Positions 9,561-20,645 are shown, counted from the first letter of the stretch. The stretch: DNA of 64,000 nucleotides from Oncomelania hupensis (GCA_036898135.1 CM072511.1:75564840-75628839), one strand, 5' to 3'. The notes: generated by a model from the letters alone, not told the origin. Numbers and translations are program-made.

Positions 9561-10081
9561 GATCTAACATGCTTAGCAGTAGTCAAAGTATCCACAAAGG
9601 TAAAATGGTGAATGTTGGTTCTATAGTTCTTGATATCCAGATAAACAGAGACATGTTTCTTGTTCTTATTTTCCCACTCACCCACTTGCTCTCCCCCTCT
9701 ACCCCCTCTCCAATTATTTCCAACATAAATAAAAATAAATACCCTGTGGTCAGATGCTAGTGTTTGTAACCATTAGTCGTGCAACTCACAAGTCTGTTTT
9801 ACCTTTTAGCAGACTTCTAATTATAGCTGTGCCCCTCAGAGTGGATAGGTCACGCCTGCTGTGTTCCATAGATGTTCAGAAGCACTTGTAGGTGATGATT
9901 TTATATTCCTAAATTTTCTTTATTGTACCAGTGGCTTCCTACACTAAATATGATCTATATTACAATATTGTGCCTGTTAATGGATTTATTTTCATAATTA
10001 TTGTCCTGGTTATGAATGTGTGGAAGAACCACCCCGAAGAACCACCCCTAATATAAAGGTTAAAATGTTCATTTTCTTCAG
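9561..10081. other. Intron sequence before second visible exon
   Basis: No repeat or coding structure recognised. It ends in the acceptor TTCTTCAG at 10074-10081. Confidence 0.5.
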
Positions 10082-10268
10082 GTACTAGGTCACAAAGAAG
10101 GTCTGAATGTGATGGAAAGAGCTGATCCTCTGTTCTTGTTGATTGGTTTGCCTACAATTCCTGTGATGCTGATTTTGGGCAAAATGGTCAGATGGGAAGA
10201 CTATGTGCTGAGATTGTGGCGCAAGCATTCTGGAAAACTCCCACTTTTCAGTTACATCTGGCCTGATG
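10082..10268 (+). CDS. MARCHF5: MARCHF5 exon: second transmembrane segment
   Basis: Encodes VLGHKEGLNVMERADPLFLL, then a hydrophobic helix (IGLPTIPVMLILGKM) and RWEDYVLRLWRK, all nearly identical to vertebrate MARCHF5. The exon starts in phase 0 after CAG at 10081, continuing exactly from the previous exon's VMQ. It ends after the first base of a codon at the donor GTAAGT (10269-10274). PLFLLIGLPTIPVMLILG is membrane span 2 and the basic segment after it would be a loop. The exon is intact. Confidence 0.96.
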
Positions 10269-10792
10269 GTAAGTTTAATGCTTCAATGATAACATGCATC
10301 AAAATTTCCACATAGAGCTGAAAGTTCAAAAGTTTAACATTAATTTCACATACTATACCCTGACTCACCGGTGCAACTAACTTGACGTTGCCTAGCAATC
10401 ACACTCCTTAGTCCCTCCTTATTCGACACGTGCTGAGCGTGCCTATAATATCCCAAGCTCGCAGCCAGCACAAACCTATCAGATCTTTCTTGGCGTTTTG
10501 TCTCTTGAGGACATGCAGTTTACGCCCTCTCATTTTTAACACACTACAGCTTCTTTTATTAACCCATAGCCTGCTGACATGTTTTTCCTGCTCTGTGCTA
10601 AAGAAAATGTTGACTTCCAAACAGCACAGCCAAAACAGCGCACATGCAGAAATGCACTCAAAAGTATCGATATAATGAACCAAAATGGACTGTAATCAAA
10701 GCCTGATAAAAACAGAAATAGTCTGTGTAAAAGGCAAATAATATTATTATAGATCTATTGAAAATAACAAAGTTTTTTTTTCACCTACCGTC

Positions 10793-10975
10793 GTCTGCTA
10801 AAGATTGTAGGCAGCGATCTTCTTTGTCCGAATCATAATCACTCCCTCCAGCCTCCATCAAATAAACATCATCACCCGCATCAAAATCTTCATCCCCACT
10901 ATCATCATCAAAGTTTTCTTCCTGAAACATTTGCGCCACCTCTTCTGCCGTGTATGTTCTGCGTGCCTTGATGGC
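10793..10975 (-). pseudogene. piggyBac-like transposase N-terminal fragment
   Basis: The reverse strand reads ARRTYTAEEVAQMFQEENFD followed by a strongly acidic D/E/S stretch ending LADDGR and a stop. A basic RR(T/F)TAEE start and an acidic tract is how many piggyBac transposases begin. AAG stands where the start ATG would be expected. A GTAGGTGA after LADDG could be a splice donor. No catalytic DDD domain is present. The call rests on composition and one short motif. Confidence 0.35.
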
Positions 10976-11223
10976 AACGAACGAGGCAGAAAATTTGCCA
11001 GCAACAAGTGCTTCGACACGTGCTTTTTGTTTGAAAATTACTTTCTAAACCAAAAGATTTTTCTTTCCAAAACATTACAGTTGAAGGGAAACAACTTTTG
11101 TTTCATAATCATGACCAAGGATTTATTTTATAAACGCTTTTACCTCCCTTGTACTATCACCCATACAACGTACATGGACATCGCATTAGGCTTGCGTTAA
11201 ACACCCCGTACTACGTACGTTGA

Positions 11224-14010
11224 ACCTTGTCCAGTGCTATGCTACACCAAACGACAGTGAAGAGGATGTTAAAGACCATTTCTACAGCAGACTACAGAAG
11301 ATCCTTGAGACCTACCCAGACAAGGACATCACCATCCTCATGGGAGATGTCAATGCCAAGATTGGGTCTGACAACACCGGATACGAACCAGTTATGGGCA
11401 CCCAGGCCTTAGGAGTAATGAATGAGAATGGAGAGAGATTTGCGGACCTGTGTGCACAACAATCTGGTAATTGGAGGCAGCATCTTTCCTCACAAGCGGA
11501 TCCACAAGAGTACATGGGTATCTCCAGACAACACGACAGAGAACCAGATCGACCACATCTGCATTAGCAAGAAATTCCGAAGATCCCTGCAAGACGTTAG
11601 AGTGAGAAGAGGAGCAGACGTGGTGTCCGACCATCACTTGGTGGTGGCGAAACTGAAGCTGAAGTTGAAGAGGGCCCAGTTAAATTTGTCAGGCAGAAGA
11701 ATGAAGTACAACATCAGCCTTCTGAAAGATCCAAAGACAAAAGAACAGTTTAGTCTGGCGCTAAGGAACAGGTTTGAAGTGCTTCAGGAATTATTTGAAG
11801 AAGAAGAAGACAGTGTACTCAACAGGTGGCAGAAAGTGAAAGAGACACTAAGATCGTCATGCCAAGAAGTAGTGGGGCCAAAGAAACATCAACAGAAAGA
11901 GTGGATCACAGCAGAGACCTTGGTCAAGATAGAAGAAAGAAAGAAGAGGAAGGCAACAGTCAACAACAGCAGAACCAGAGCAGCTAAGGCCTAGGCCCAA
12001 GAAGACTACACAGGAGCCCATAGAGAAGTAAAAAGAAGCATAAAAAAAGATAAGAAGGCCTACGTGGATGGACTGGCAGTTGAAGCGGAACAGGCAGCGT
12101 ACAGCGGCAATATGAAACAGTTGTACGATACCACTAAGCAACTCTCCGGAAAGTTCAGCAAACCAGAGAGACCTGTTAAGGACAAGCAGGGAAACACCAT
12201 GAACAGTCTAGACCAGCAGTTGAACAGATGGGCTGAATACTTTGATGAACTTCTGAATAGACCAGCACCAACAAATTCCCCAGTCATTGAACCAGCCAAT
12301 GTGGATCTTCCAATCAACTGTGAGAAACCGACCAGGGAAGAGATCAAGAAGGCCATCACCCTGATGAAGAACGGAAAGGCCGCTGGACCAGACGACATCC
12401 CAGCAGAGGCGCTAAAAGCGGACTTGGAAGCATCAGTGGAGATGCTGTACCCACTCTTTGAGAGGATCTGGGAGGAAGAAGATGTTCCGGCAGACTGGAA
12501 GGAAGGTTACCTGATCAAGCTTCCCAAGAAAAGTGACCTCAGCAACTGTAACAACTACAGAGGCATCACACTTCTATCTGTGCCTGGAAAGGTCTTCAAC
12601 CGGTCCTTTTGGAGAGGATGAAGGATACTGTCGACCCACAGTTACGAGACGAGCATTGCAGGCTTCCGACAAAATAGATCCTGCACAGACCAGATTGCAA
12701 CGCTCCGCATCATAGTGGAGCAGTCCCTGGAATGGAACTCGCCGTTGTATATCAACTTCGTCGACTATGAGAAGGCATTTGACAGCGTGGATCGAGATAC
12801 CCTCTGGAAGCTCCTTCGACACTACGGCATCCCGGCCAAGATGGTCAATCTGATCAGGAACTCCTATGACGGCATGTCCTGCAGAGTTATCCATGGCGGA
12901 CAGCTCACAGACAACTTCCAGGTGAAAACCGGAGTCCGACAAGGGTGCTTGTTGTCACCTTTCCTCTTCCTCATCGCCATAGATTGGGTTATGAAGACGT
13001 CCACCAGGGAAAGTAGGAACGGAATCCAATGGACTCTGTGGAACCAGCTCGAGGACCTGGACTTCGTTGACGACCTTGCTCTTCTTTCCCATAGTCAACA
13101 GCAGATGCAAGAGAAGACAAATGCAGTGGCGGCCACATCATCGGAGGTCGGCCTCAACATCCACAAGGACAAGAGCAAGATCCTGAAGATCAACTCCATC
13201 AGTACCGAACCAGTCATCTTGAATGGAAGTGCCTTGGAAGAAGTGCAGTCCTTCACCTACCTGGGTAGCATCATTGATCAGCAGGGCAGCACAGATGCGG
13301 ATGTCAAGGCTAGGATCGGCAAAGCAAGAGCTGTCTTCATTCAGCTCAAGAACATCTGGACCTCCAGAGAGCTGTCTTTGGCCACCAAGATACGGGTATT
13401 CAACTCCAAGGCAAAGCAAGAGCTGTCTTCATTCAGCTCAAGAACATCTGGACCTCCAGAGAGCTGTCTTTCAAGGCAAAGCAAGAGCTGTCTTCATTCA
13501 GCTCAAGAACATCTGGACCTCCAGAGAGCTGTCTTTGGCCACCAAGATACGGGTATTCAACTCCAATGTGAAGTCAGTCTTAATGTATGGAGCAGAGACA
13601 TGGAGGACAACCAAGACCACCATCAAAAAAGTCCAGTCCTTCATCAACAGTTGCCTCAGAAGGATTCTCCAGATCCGCTGGCCCGACACCATCAGCAACG
13701 CCAACCTTTGGGAAAGGACCCGCCAACTCCATGCTGAAGATGAAATCAGGAAAAGGAGATGGCGCTGGATAGGGCATACCCTACGCAAACCAGCGACGAA
13801 CGTCACCCGGCAGGCGCTGAAGTGGAACCCCCAGGGAAAGCGAAAGAGAGGCCGTCCAAGGAACACCTGGCGACGCGACCTCGATGTCGACACCACCAAG
13901 ATGGGCTACACCTGGAGTCAGTTTGAAAGAATGGCACAAAACAGAGGACTCTGGAGAGCTGTTGTTGGCGGCCCATACCCTGGCAGGGGTGAAGGGCATT
14001 ATTTAACTAA
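11224..14010 (+). pseudogene. LINE endonuclease-reverse transcriptase, frameshifted
   Basis: The endonuclease part shows GDVNAKIG and later NQIDHICISKKF and SDHHLVVAK. RT follows with GKAAGPDDIPAE, NNYRGITLLS, NRSCTDQIATL, VDYEKAFDSVDR and RQGCLLSPFLF. The catalytic motif is FVDD (near 13060-13075) instead of the usual FADD. The C-terminal part has [18 protein letters not shown] and [15 protein letters not shown], typical of this LINE group. Frame changes occur near 11430-11480 and 12600-12630, a TAG at 11992-11994, and a local triplication at 13318-13565 shifts frame again. It encodes no working protein. Confidence 0.88.
13318..13565 (+). repeat. Three-copy internal duplication in LINE RT
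   Basis: The segment starting GGCAAAGCAAGAGCTGTC begins at 13318, 13410 and 13475. Copies one and three run about 90 bp, the middle one about 63 bp. The spacings, 92 and 65, are not multiples of three. Confidence 0.9.
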
Positions 14011-14049
14011 CACTAACTACGTACGTTGACAGCGCAACATGAAGGTTAA

Positions 14050-14400
14050 ACTAAATGTTTTGGGCATCCGTTTTTACGGCTGTTTGGTTAGTCAGGGAGC
14101 TGTTTTTGGCAAACCTTTGTTATAATCAACTTGTTAATTTTAAATTGTTAAATTGTTAATCAACTTTTTGAATTTTGTTGACTTCTGTGATATCACTTGT
14201 GATCTTGATTCGCGTGTGTGTGCTTGTGTGATGTTTTTTAAATTTTAAAATTATTTATTGTTTTGTTTTGTTTTTTGTTTTTTAAAAAATGGTTTATGAT
14301 ACATTTTTTGAGTATCTTTATGCTGCCTCATAAACTTAATAATGTAATTGCCCTTTGGGATGAATAAAGTTGTATTGTATTGTATTGTATTGTATTGTTA
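14050..14400 (+). repeat. LINE-type 3' end with (TTGTA)n tail
   Basis: AT-rich sequence ends GCCCTTTGGGATGAATAAAG followed by five TTGTA units (14370-14398). An AATAAA next to a short-repeat tail is a common LINE 3' end. No coding part is attached. Confidence 0.5.
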
Positions 14401-14699
14401 TAAGGACTTTTATTAGAGTTCTTGGTACCTCTCGGCAAGGCATTACTTTAGTATCTAGATAGTTGTTTTTTGTTTGTTTTTTTTTTAAAACAAGATAAGC
14501 TTGGTGCTTTTGTTTTTTATTTCTCGGTGGCTATGGTGGAGTGCAGCTGTTCCAAGCGGGTTAGCTCTCCTGCTGCACCTTCCCATTCTTGTAAGGACAA
14601 ATAGCCTTCACCGGCTTCTTTCCTTTCCCCAGTTTCAGAAGAAAGAAGAACGTCTTTTCTTCTGCTTTTATGGTCTATGAGTTGGTCGGAAAGCTTCCA

Positions 14700-15300
14700 T
14701 CAAGGGGCGCTTCCGGCACGAAGGCTATCTGGTGAGAGAACTGAGGAGACAGCCTTTCTGTCTCCCTGGTTTTGCTAGGGCCAACTCCAAGTTGATGAAG
14801 GTGGCGTTTCTGGACGGAAAGGTGCTGGTCCCTTTTTCTCAGCTGAGCCCACTCATTCCGGACTCAAATGCGCAGGAAATGTACAGGCTGGCTGAGCAAC
14901 TATCCATCTCCAAGCCTGTTCCTTCCTTCCGGCCGCTACTGGGATCTCAGGAGAGCTCAGGTGCTTTTAGAGGTGGCCACAGCACTGTTTCAGGGGTATG
15001 TGAACCGGGAACAAGATATTAACCCTTAGTGCTGTTCAGAGAAGGTCAAAACCCCTAGCTTTGCATTCTCCGTTGACCATACTGGGCCCAGCTGTGTGCG
15101 GAGGAGCAATAGCCGGACCAGGGTCATTTGCGAACTACCTCCAGAATTGCAACGGCTTCCCCCAGCCATTCTCTGACCCTCTCTCCTTCTAGCCACTTGG
15201 AAGTGCTGACTTCTGTTGCGGGCGGACTGCTCATTGAAGCTTCTGCTTCCAGTGTCGGCCAGGCTGTACCTTATCCAGGCGGCAGAACTCTTTGCAAATC
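14700..15300 (+). pseudogene. Protein-coding relic, possibly DIRS gag
   Basis: A GC-richer stretch reads FARANSKLMKVAFLDGKVLV, then LSPLIPDSNAQEMYRLAEQL and SFRPLL. Near 14945 it continues in another frame as RAQVLLEVATALFQGYVNR, so at least one frameshift is present. I do not recognise a domain with certainty. Helical capsid-like composition and its place upstream of a tyrosine-recombinase relic inside the same inverted repeats suggest the gag of a DIRS-like element. Confidence 0.35.
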
Positions 15301-15471
15301 CGTGATTTTCCGAGTAAAAATAAAAAAAATTCCGAGAGAAAAAAAATTCCGAGAGAAAAAAAATTCCGTGATAAAAAATCCAGAGATTATTTTTTTTCTG
15401 AGTACCGATCCACATTTTCATGTCGTCTTATTGACAGAGAGGTGCGCCGCCCACTAATATTGCTTCACTGT

Positions 15472-15533
<62 letters not shown>

Positions 15534-16990
15534 GTTGCATTTATACAACGCATTTTTCATTAGAATAACAACTCAATGCGCTTACACACATCATTCGTAT
15601 GCATCATCGCAACATTCGCACTACATCATGTACAGCATCATTGAGAAAGTATTATTACTGTTCATACTATTTACACAGAAAACGCCTTGCGGAACAAGTG
15701 CGTTTTTAAGCAGCTCTTAAAGGAAACAAGGTCTGTACAATGTCTTAAACCGGCAGGCAGCGCATTCCAAACCTTGGGTGCTTGAAAACTAAAAGACCGG
15801 TCGCCAAATGTCTTAAGCAGACGCTTGGGCGTTTTCAACAGTTTTTTATCTGATGAGCGCAAAGAACGAGTTGTAGTGTAGGTAGTGAGTACCTCAGACA
15901 GATATGGTGGAAGTGACTGGTCGAAGTGACGGAAAGCTAGGACAGCAATTTTGTATTCAATGCGGAAATTGACAGGGAGCCAGTGGAGCTGCATTAAGAG
16001 AGGCGTGACATGATCACGTTTAAGTTTTTTAAGCACAAGCCGAGCAGCACAGTTCTGTACACGCTGCAGTCGGCTAACTTCATCAATGGGGAGACCAGCT
16101 AGAACTGAATTACAATAATCAAGTCTGGATGTCACAAAAGCGCTGACCAACTGTGTGCATGCATCCCTCGAAAGAAACTGCCTCAAGGACCCAATACGCC
16201 GAAGCTCAAGAAAGGACACACGACAGATGGTACTGGTGTGGTCATGTATGGACAAAGAACTATCTAGCTTGACACCCAAATAACGAACAATATTACTAAA
16301 TGGGATGGTGCTGCCGCCGATGTTTGCAGAATCGCTGCTGACCAGTTTAAGACGGGAAGATGAGCCTACAGGTATAACCTCGGTCTTGTCAGGGTTAAGC
16401 ATCAACCTGTTGCTATTCATCCAAGCCTGGACACTGCCAATACATGTTTCTACTTCAGACACAACAGAAGGGAAGTCATCTGCCTGACCACTCTTTGACA
16501 GTTCTGTATCATCTGCGTATTTGTGGAACACACAGTTGCAGGCTGTGATTAAATTAGATAGTGGTTGGGAGTACAACAAAAACAAAACAGGACCGAGCAC
16601 AGAACCTTGGGGGACTCCGCATAACAGGGGACTAGGAGTAGAGGTATTGCAATCAATGACAACAGACTGATAACGATCAGTGAGGTACGAGGAAAACCAC
16701 TCAAGAACAGTCCCTCTTAAACCAAATGTAGTGCGCAATCTCTCTAGAAGTATGTGGTGATCTAGCATGTCGAATGCAGCACTCAGATCTAACAATGCTA
16801 CAAGAGAAACCCGCTTCTCGTCAGCCTGTCTAAGTAAACAATCAAGGACACTGAGTCCAACAACTATGATTCTCCTTGTATGCTGACTGGTAGGCTTCCA
16901 GAAGACCATTTTGAGATAGATGATCTTGTAACTGTTTTAACACAACCTTCTCCAGGATCTTGGAAATAAATGGAACATTAGATAGAACAT
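15472..16990 (-). mobile_element. L2/CR1-type LINE, 5'-truncated
   Basis: Ends at its 3' side in a (TTATTA)n tail (15472-15533 on this strand) after GCGCATTGAGTTG. The other end is within RT near 16980. Confidence 0.85.
15671..16909 (-). pseudogene. L2-type reverse transcriptase C-terminal two-thirds
   Basis: 412 open codons, unusually well preserved: LVALLDLSAAFDMLDHHILL, GVPQGSVLGPVLFLLY, the catalytic YADDTELS, NPDKTEVIPVG, SRLDYCNSVLAGLP, RLQRVQNCAARLV, HVTPLLMQLHWLPV and a C-terminal KTHLFRKAFSV. RT fingers continue upstream to about 16980 in another frame (KILEKVVLKQLQDHL), so there is a frameshift near 16910. The endonuclease is missing. The long open frame suggests a fairly young copy. 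Confidence 0.88.
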
Positions 16991-17019
16991 TAGATAGAAC
17001 ATTAGGCTACAACTTTAGT

Positions 17020-17334
17020 GGGCGCCTTTTATGCTGTACATTTCGCGCGTTTTGTTGACCTACTGAAAGAAAGGAGCGCCGCCCGCGTATGCTATTCTCT
17101 GAGTTTCTCTTTTAGTCTTTTCCCCAAAACATAGCTATACATTTTCCAGTATTTCCATCCAGGAAATACAACAAAATGGCCTTAAAAAGTGCCATTTTTA
17201 TTTTCCTGAACCCCCCACCAGGGCTTTGCCCCTGGACCCCACAGGGGCCTAGGCGGCCCCTAGACCCTGGCCAAACTTCAGAGATTTTTTTTTCACAGTT
17301 GTTCTGCAGCCTGCTTATCGTGGCATTCGCCCCC
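17020..17334. other. Short GC-rich repeat debris
   Basis: Contains CCAGGGCTTTGCCCCTGGAC and CAGGGGCCTAGGCGGCCCCT, clustered small palindromes resembling the GGGGGCATGCCCCC segment of the hAT5-like element at 23408. No gene seen. Confidence 0.4.
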
Positions 17335-17650
17335 GGCCATAGTGAACGCTTCCAGACCATCACACAAGCCATTGGACAACACGATGACATACTCACAGTG
17401 GTGAAGAAACGGAAACTCCGATGGTATGGCCACGTCACCAGAGCATCAGGCATTGCAAAATCCATCCTGAAAGGCACAGTGCAAGGAGGCAAAAGAAGAG
17501 GGAGAAAAAAGAGGTGAGGGGTCCCGACAACATTCGAGAATGGACTGGCTTGAGACTGAGTGAAGGACAGACAAAGATGGAGTATGCTGGTTAAACATCA
17601 TCTGTGGTGCCCCAACGACCTTCGAGTTACGGGATTAAAGGAATAGAAAT
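17335..17650 (+). mobile_element. RTE-type LINE 3' fragment
   Basis: Encodes TITQAIGQHDDILTVVKKRK and LRWYGHVTRASG with RRGRKKR. It then continues to GCCCCAACGACCTTCGAGTTA and a short GGAATAGAAATAGGA tail. It is the + strand counterpart of the LINE end at 34020-34370. Confidence 0.8.
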
Positions 17651-17699
17651 AGGATTCGACTCTTAGCAGTCTGCTGAACCCTATAAACATTGATTATCT

Positions 17700-18470
17700 A
17701 ATTCATCTAATCTCAAAGGCCAATCTTTCGAACCATTGTTTTTGGCCTCTTTCGTGGACCACATTGTTTTTTGGTAATACTGGCTTCTGGTAGGCGTGTA
17801 GTGAGGTCCATGCCTTCTCAGACCTTCCCTCGGATGTAGCCTTTGAAGCAGAATGTTCGGCCTCTTTCAGATTCCTTCCCAAATGTTTGGCTAAGAATCA
17901 AAACTCCAGTGATTTATGGTATTTATTCCCCTCTCCTCCATAATTTTGCCCAGAGCGGATCCGGACCTGGCCAACCGTCCTGTAAGGGCATTGCAAGAGT
18001 ACATTAAGCATTCTAAGTCACATCGCTCACCAAGCAAGAGGAGATTGTTGATCTCTGTCAATCCCAGACATACTAGATATTTTTAAGAGCTGAGTGAAAA
18101 TTACTCTTCTCATGAAGAATGAAAGTGAGAGGTGTGGGGTGGATATCAAAGCTCATTATAGGAGAATATGACAATTATTCTTCTCATGAAGAATGAAGGT
18201 GAGATATGTGAGGTGTGGCTTTAGCCCTAACTGCTCATCGAGCACACGAGGTTAGGGCGTTGGCATCTTCGTTCGCTGCTCGATCCTCTCGAATGGAGTC
18301 TCTGTCAGCGTACAGGCAATCGTCATGTCTTCATTAGTCATTACCTCAGAGGCACCAAACAAACATATTCAAATGGGACATTTGGCATCTCATCAGTGGT
18401 TGTGACTCAGCAAGCCATTTCCATGTCTTCCACTTAGATAGGTGTTTCTTCCTTCCTTCTTTTTCATGCT
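17700..18470 (+). pseudogene. DIRS-type tyrosine recombinase relic
   Basis: In shifting frames the + strand reads LANRPVRALQEYIKHSKSH and RRLLISVNPRH (17970-18075). Then AHRAHEVRALASSFAARSS (around 18232-18290), HYLR, and GTFGISSVVVTQQAIS (18380-18420). HEVRALASSF matches the H-x-x-R signature block of the DIRS recombinase, and DGTFG...AQQ-like residues follow it in that family. In DIRS elements this enzyme joins circular DNA into the genome. A stretch of about 130 bp between the two blocks is tandemly duplicated (ATTCTTCTCATGAAGAATGA occurs twice, 18100 and 18176). Several stops and frameshifts are present. Confidence 0.6.
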
Positions 18471-18542
18471 ATTCTGCACCAGTGAGTAAAGGTATAGTAT
18501 GTGAAATTAATATCCAAATTTTAAAACTACACTTTTTTAAAA

Positions 18543-18798
18543 TTAATAAGCATACTTACCCTGACTCACGTTTAATTTTCCTTTCTCCATCCCCTGCTTT
18601 TCAGTCAAGAAAGTTCTGATTTGTTTCAGCATTGGCTGTGAGTTTGGGGTATTATAGGCACATTCGGCACATGTAGAATAAGGAAGGAGAGGAAGTAACC
18701 CATGTATTGTTTTCTTTATCTTACTTTTTCCTTTGTGAGGGAAATTGCTAGGCAATGTCAAAGCTGCACCAGTCAGTCAGGGTAAGTATGCTTATTAA
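18543..18798 (-). repeat. MITE-like unit related to the DIRS-like terminal repeat
   Basis: Bounded by a perfect 24-bp inverted repeat (18543-18566 and 18775-18798, core GCATACTTACCCTGACT). Read on the - strand, its body matches 10350-10497, including CTGGTGCA, TTGCCTAGCAA, TGCCTATAATA and TTTCTTG. It lies 28 bp from the right end of the DIRS-like relic. Confidence 0.75.
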
Positions 18799-18879
18799 TC
18801 ACAAATTTACTGTTACAATTTTGATTTTATTTTAAGATTGTTGTAAGCTGTTTGTTGTGTCTGAAGATGTTTCAAAATT

Positions 18880-20249
18880 TTTGTTTGGAGTATTTTATAA
18901 ATAGCAGTGTGTTTATGCACTCCTCCCCCAAAATAAAAAAGATGGCAAGCTATTCAAATGTATTTCCAGACATACATAACTGATAAAATAAGCATTTTCA
19001 AAAGTGTTAATTTTTTACTTTTAGCAGAATGAGTCCCCCTCCCCCCAAATTTTTTCATTTTTTTGCAAATCTGTTCAAGATGAGTCCTAAATTGTCCCAA
19101 AATGACATCAAAACAAATAAAAAGGGTCCATCTGTCAGTCCACCGACCATGGTTTGTATGCAAAACTTGCAAGTTTATTATTATCTCGGATCATATTTCA
19201 ACTGTCACAACCAAACTTGGTAAGATGGTGTTTATCCATGAGATCTCATAAATGATCAGTCAAGTCAAGGTCATTGTAGTTTTTTGTGTGCGGATTTTTT
19301 TTTACACATTTTTAATCTCTCAGAGAGATCAAAAAGAAAAAGAACTCCTCATAGGGATCTGATGCCAACCGAAAAATCAACTGTGAAGGGGCTGACAAGT
19401 GTAAACAACCCAAGGTCTCCACGATCCAAACATGTCTGGAATATGCCTTACAGAAGAACAAGAAGTCTGTGACCTTTACACCCACTTATCAAATGGAGAC
19501 CCATCAGCTCTAGCATGTCCCCAGAACAGAGAAGAGGAAGAAATCCTCCCAATTCTTCAAGAAGAAGGCGGCAGTGCAATCACTGAAGAAGGGGAAGTCA
19601 ACGGGAGTGGACAACATACCCATGGAATTGCTTCAAGCAGGAGGAGAAGCTATGATTGACGCCCTCACCATTAGCTGTAACAAGATCTGGCAGAGTAGGG
19701 AGTGGCCCAACGACCTTTGAGTTACAGGATAGGATAGGTTAGGACACTTTTTTTTTTCCATTTTTATTGGGAAATTCTGGGCCCTGGGGAAGGTGTAGTC
19801 ACAGCCTGTTGAGCACCAAAACCCAACCTAGTGTGTTTTGAGTTATAGGGTCAACAAATGTTTATAAAAAATTGCCATTTTTACAGTTATTAATTTTCAA
19901 GTTATTAATATTGAACCTGATTTTTTTAATTCATGATAGATATCAATGAGACACTCAAATTTGTTAAACCTCACTCCAAGATCAAGGTTACTGGAGCTTT
20001 CCAAAGTCAGTATAGGTATTTTAAAGTGACCTTAGCCCTAAACTATGAGAAATATTAAGTCCAAATTTGTTGTATTTAGAGATTGATCTTTCATATAGTT
20101 CCGTTATTTTGGTTGATTTGAAGGTCAAGGTCATTTTAGGCCTTGCAAAAATATTTTTTACTTGTGTCATTGTACAGTGGAATGGCTGAATATTTAAATC
20201 CATAGTATGCAACAACATTGGGTTATTTGATCATACATGAGAGGTCACA
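18880..20249 (+). repeat. AGGTCA-type dispersed repeat, copy B (left part)
   Basis: Contains TTTGCAAATCTG, the GTCCATCTGTC block, several AAGGTCAAGGTCA-like sites and TGGAATGGCTGAATATTTAA. It continues after the retroposon/MULE nest at 24571. A LINE fragment (19325-19745) is embedded. Confidence 0.65.
19325..19745 (+). mobile_element. RTE-type LINE fragment with internal deletion
   Basis: An RT N-terminal part (CLTEEQE, GVDNIPMELLQAGGEAMIDA, CNKIWQSREWP) is joined at about 19710 straight to the element's extreme 3' end, CCAACGACCTTTGAGTTACA plus (GGATA)n. The complete copy at 34020-38090 shows that roughly 1.9 kb is missing. Confidence 0.75.
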
Positions 20250-20464
20250 TGAAGGTCAAGATCATCCAAGGTTGGGATTCTGGGGGTTTCTGTATAAATA
20301 ATCCCACTTTGTGGAAATTTAATGCTTTAAACTACCTTTGTTTCTATCATTCTCATTTGTTCTTTCTCATACCTAATCTGTTCTATCAATTATCTTCTTC
20401 GCTAGACCAGTACCTACCTTTTTTCTTTTAAACTCTCTTAAAAATCATCGCCTGTGTTTGTGGT

Positions 20465-20645
20465 GGTGTACCGACAGTTGCTCCTTGACAATTGCTCCCC
20501 GACAGTTGCTCCGCGACAATTACTCCTTGACAAATTTCTCCTTGACTAATTGCTCCTTGAGTAATTGCTCCTTGGACAATTGCTCCTCGGACACTTGCTA
20601 CTTGACTAATTGCCCCTTGACCAGTTGCTCCTCGATGTTTTCAGC
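20465..20645 (+). repeat. MULE left terminal inverted repeat (tandem array)
   Basis: About 11 units of a TTGCTCCTTGACAA-like motif. It is the reverse complement in pattern of 24284-24458. The outermost unit reads GACAGTTGCTCCTTGACAA at both ends. Confidence 0.9.

Larger units (their letters stand above)
11210..14029 (+). mobile_element. 5'-truncated RTE-type LINE with 14-bp target duplication
   Basis: The insert 11224-14015 is flanked by identical ACTACGTACGTTGA at 11210-11223 and 14016-14029. The left end falls inside the endonuclease domain, as in typical 5' truncation during target-primed reverse transcription. The 3' end is GGCATTATTTAACTAACACTA, without a long A tail. Confidence 0.88.
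10559..14049 (-). mobile_element. Possible piggyBac-type remnant split by a LINE
   Basis: TTAACCCATAGCCTGC at 10559 and the inverted GGTTAA ending at 14049 (reverse complement TTAACCTTCATG) could be TTAA-flanked termini. Removing the LINE leaves about 685 bp. A piggyBac-like N-terminus lies inside. The two ends are only weakly similar. Confidence 0.3.
10340..18515 (+). mobile_element. DIRS-like retrotransposon relic bounded by inverted repeats
   Basis: The left end (10340-10376, ATTAATTTCACATACTATAC...) is matched in inverse by the right end near 18475-18511 (34 of 37 positions by eye). A tyrosine-recombinase-like segment (17900-18470) lies just inside the right end, and a gag-like relic at 14700-15300. 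Inverted terminal repeats plus a YR gene are the layout of DIRS elements. No RT/RNase H survives; the interior is replaced by LINE, piggyBac-like and L2 insertions. A conventional DNA transposon with long TIRs is the alternative. Confidence 0.5.

Noticed and set aside
15019..15034. TTAACCCTTAGTGCTG as a second piggyBac end
   Set aside because: Same orientation as the 10559 end, so it cannot be the opposite terminus; no partner found.
15292..15720. ORF with a poly-Asn run
   Set aside because: Translation of an (AAT)n tail of the L2-type LINE on the wrong strand.
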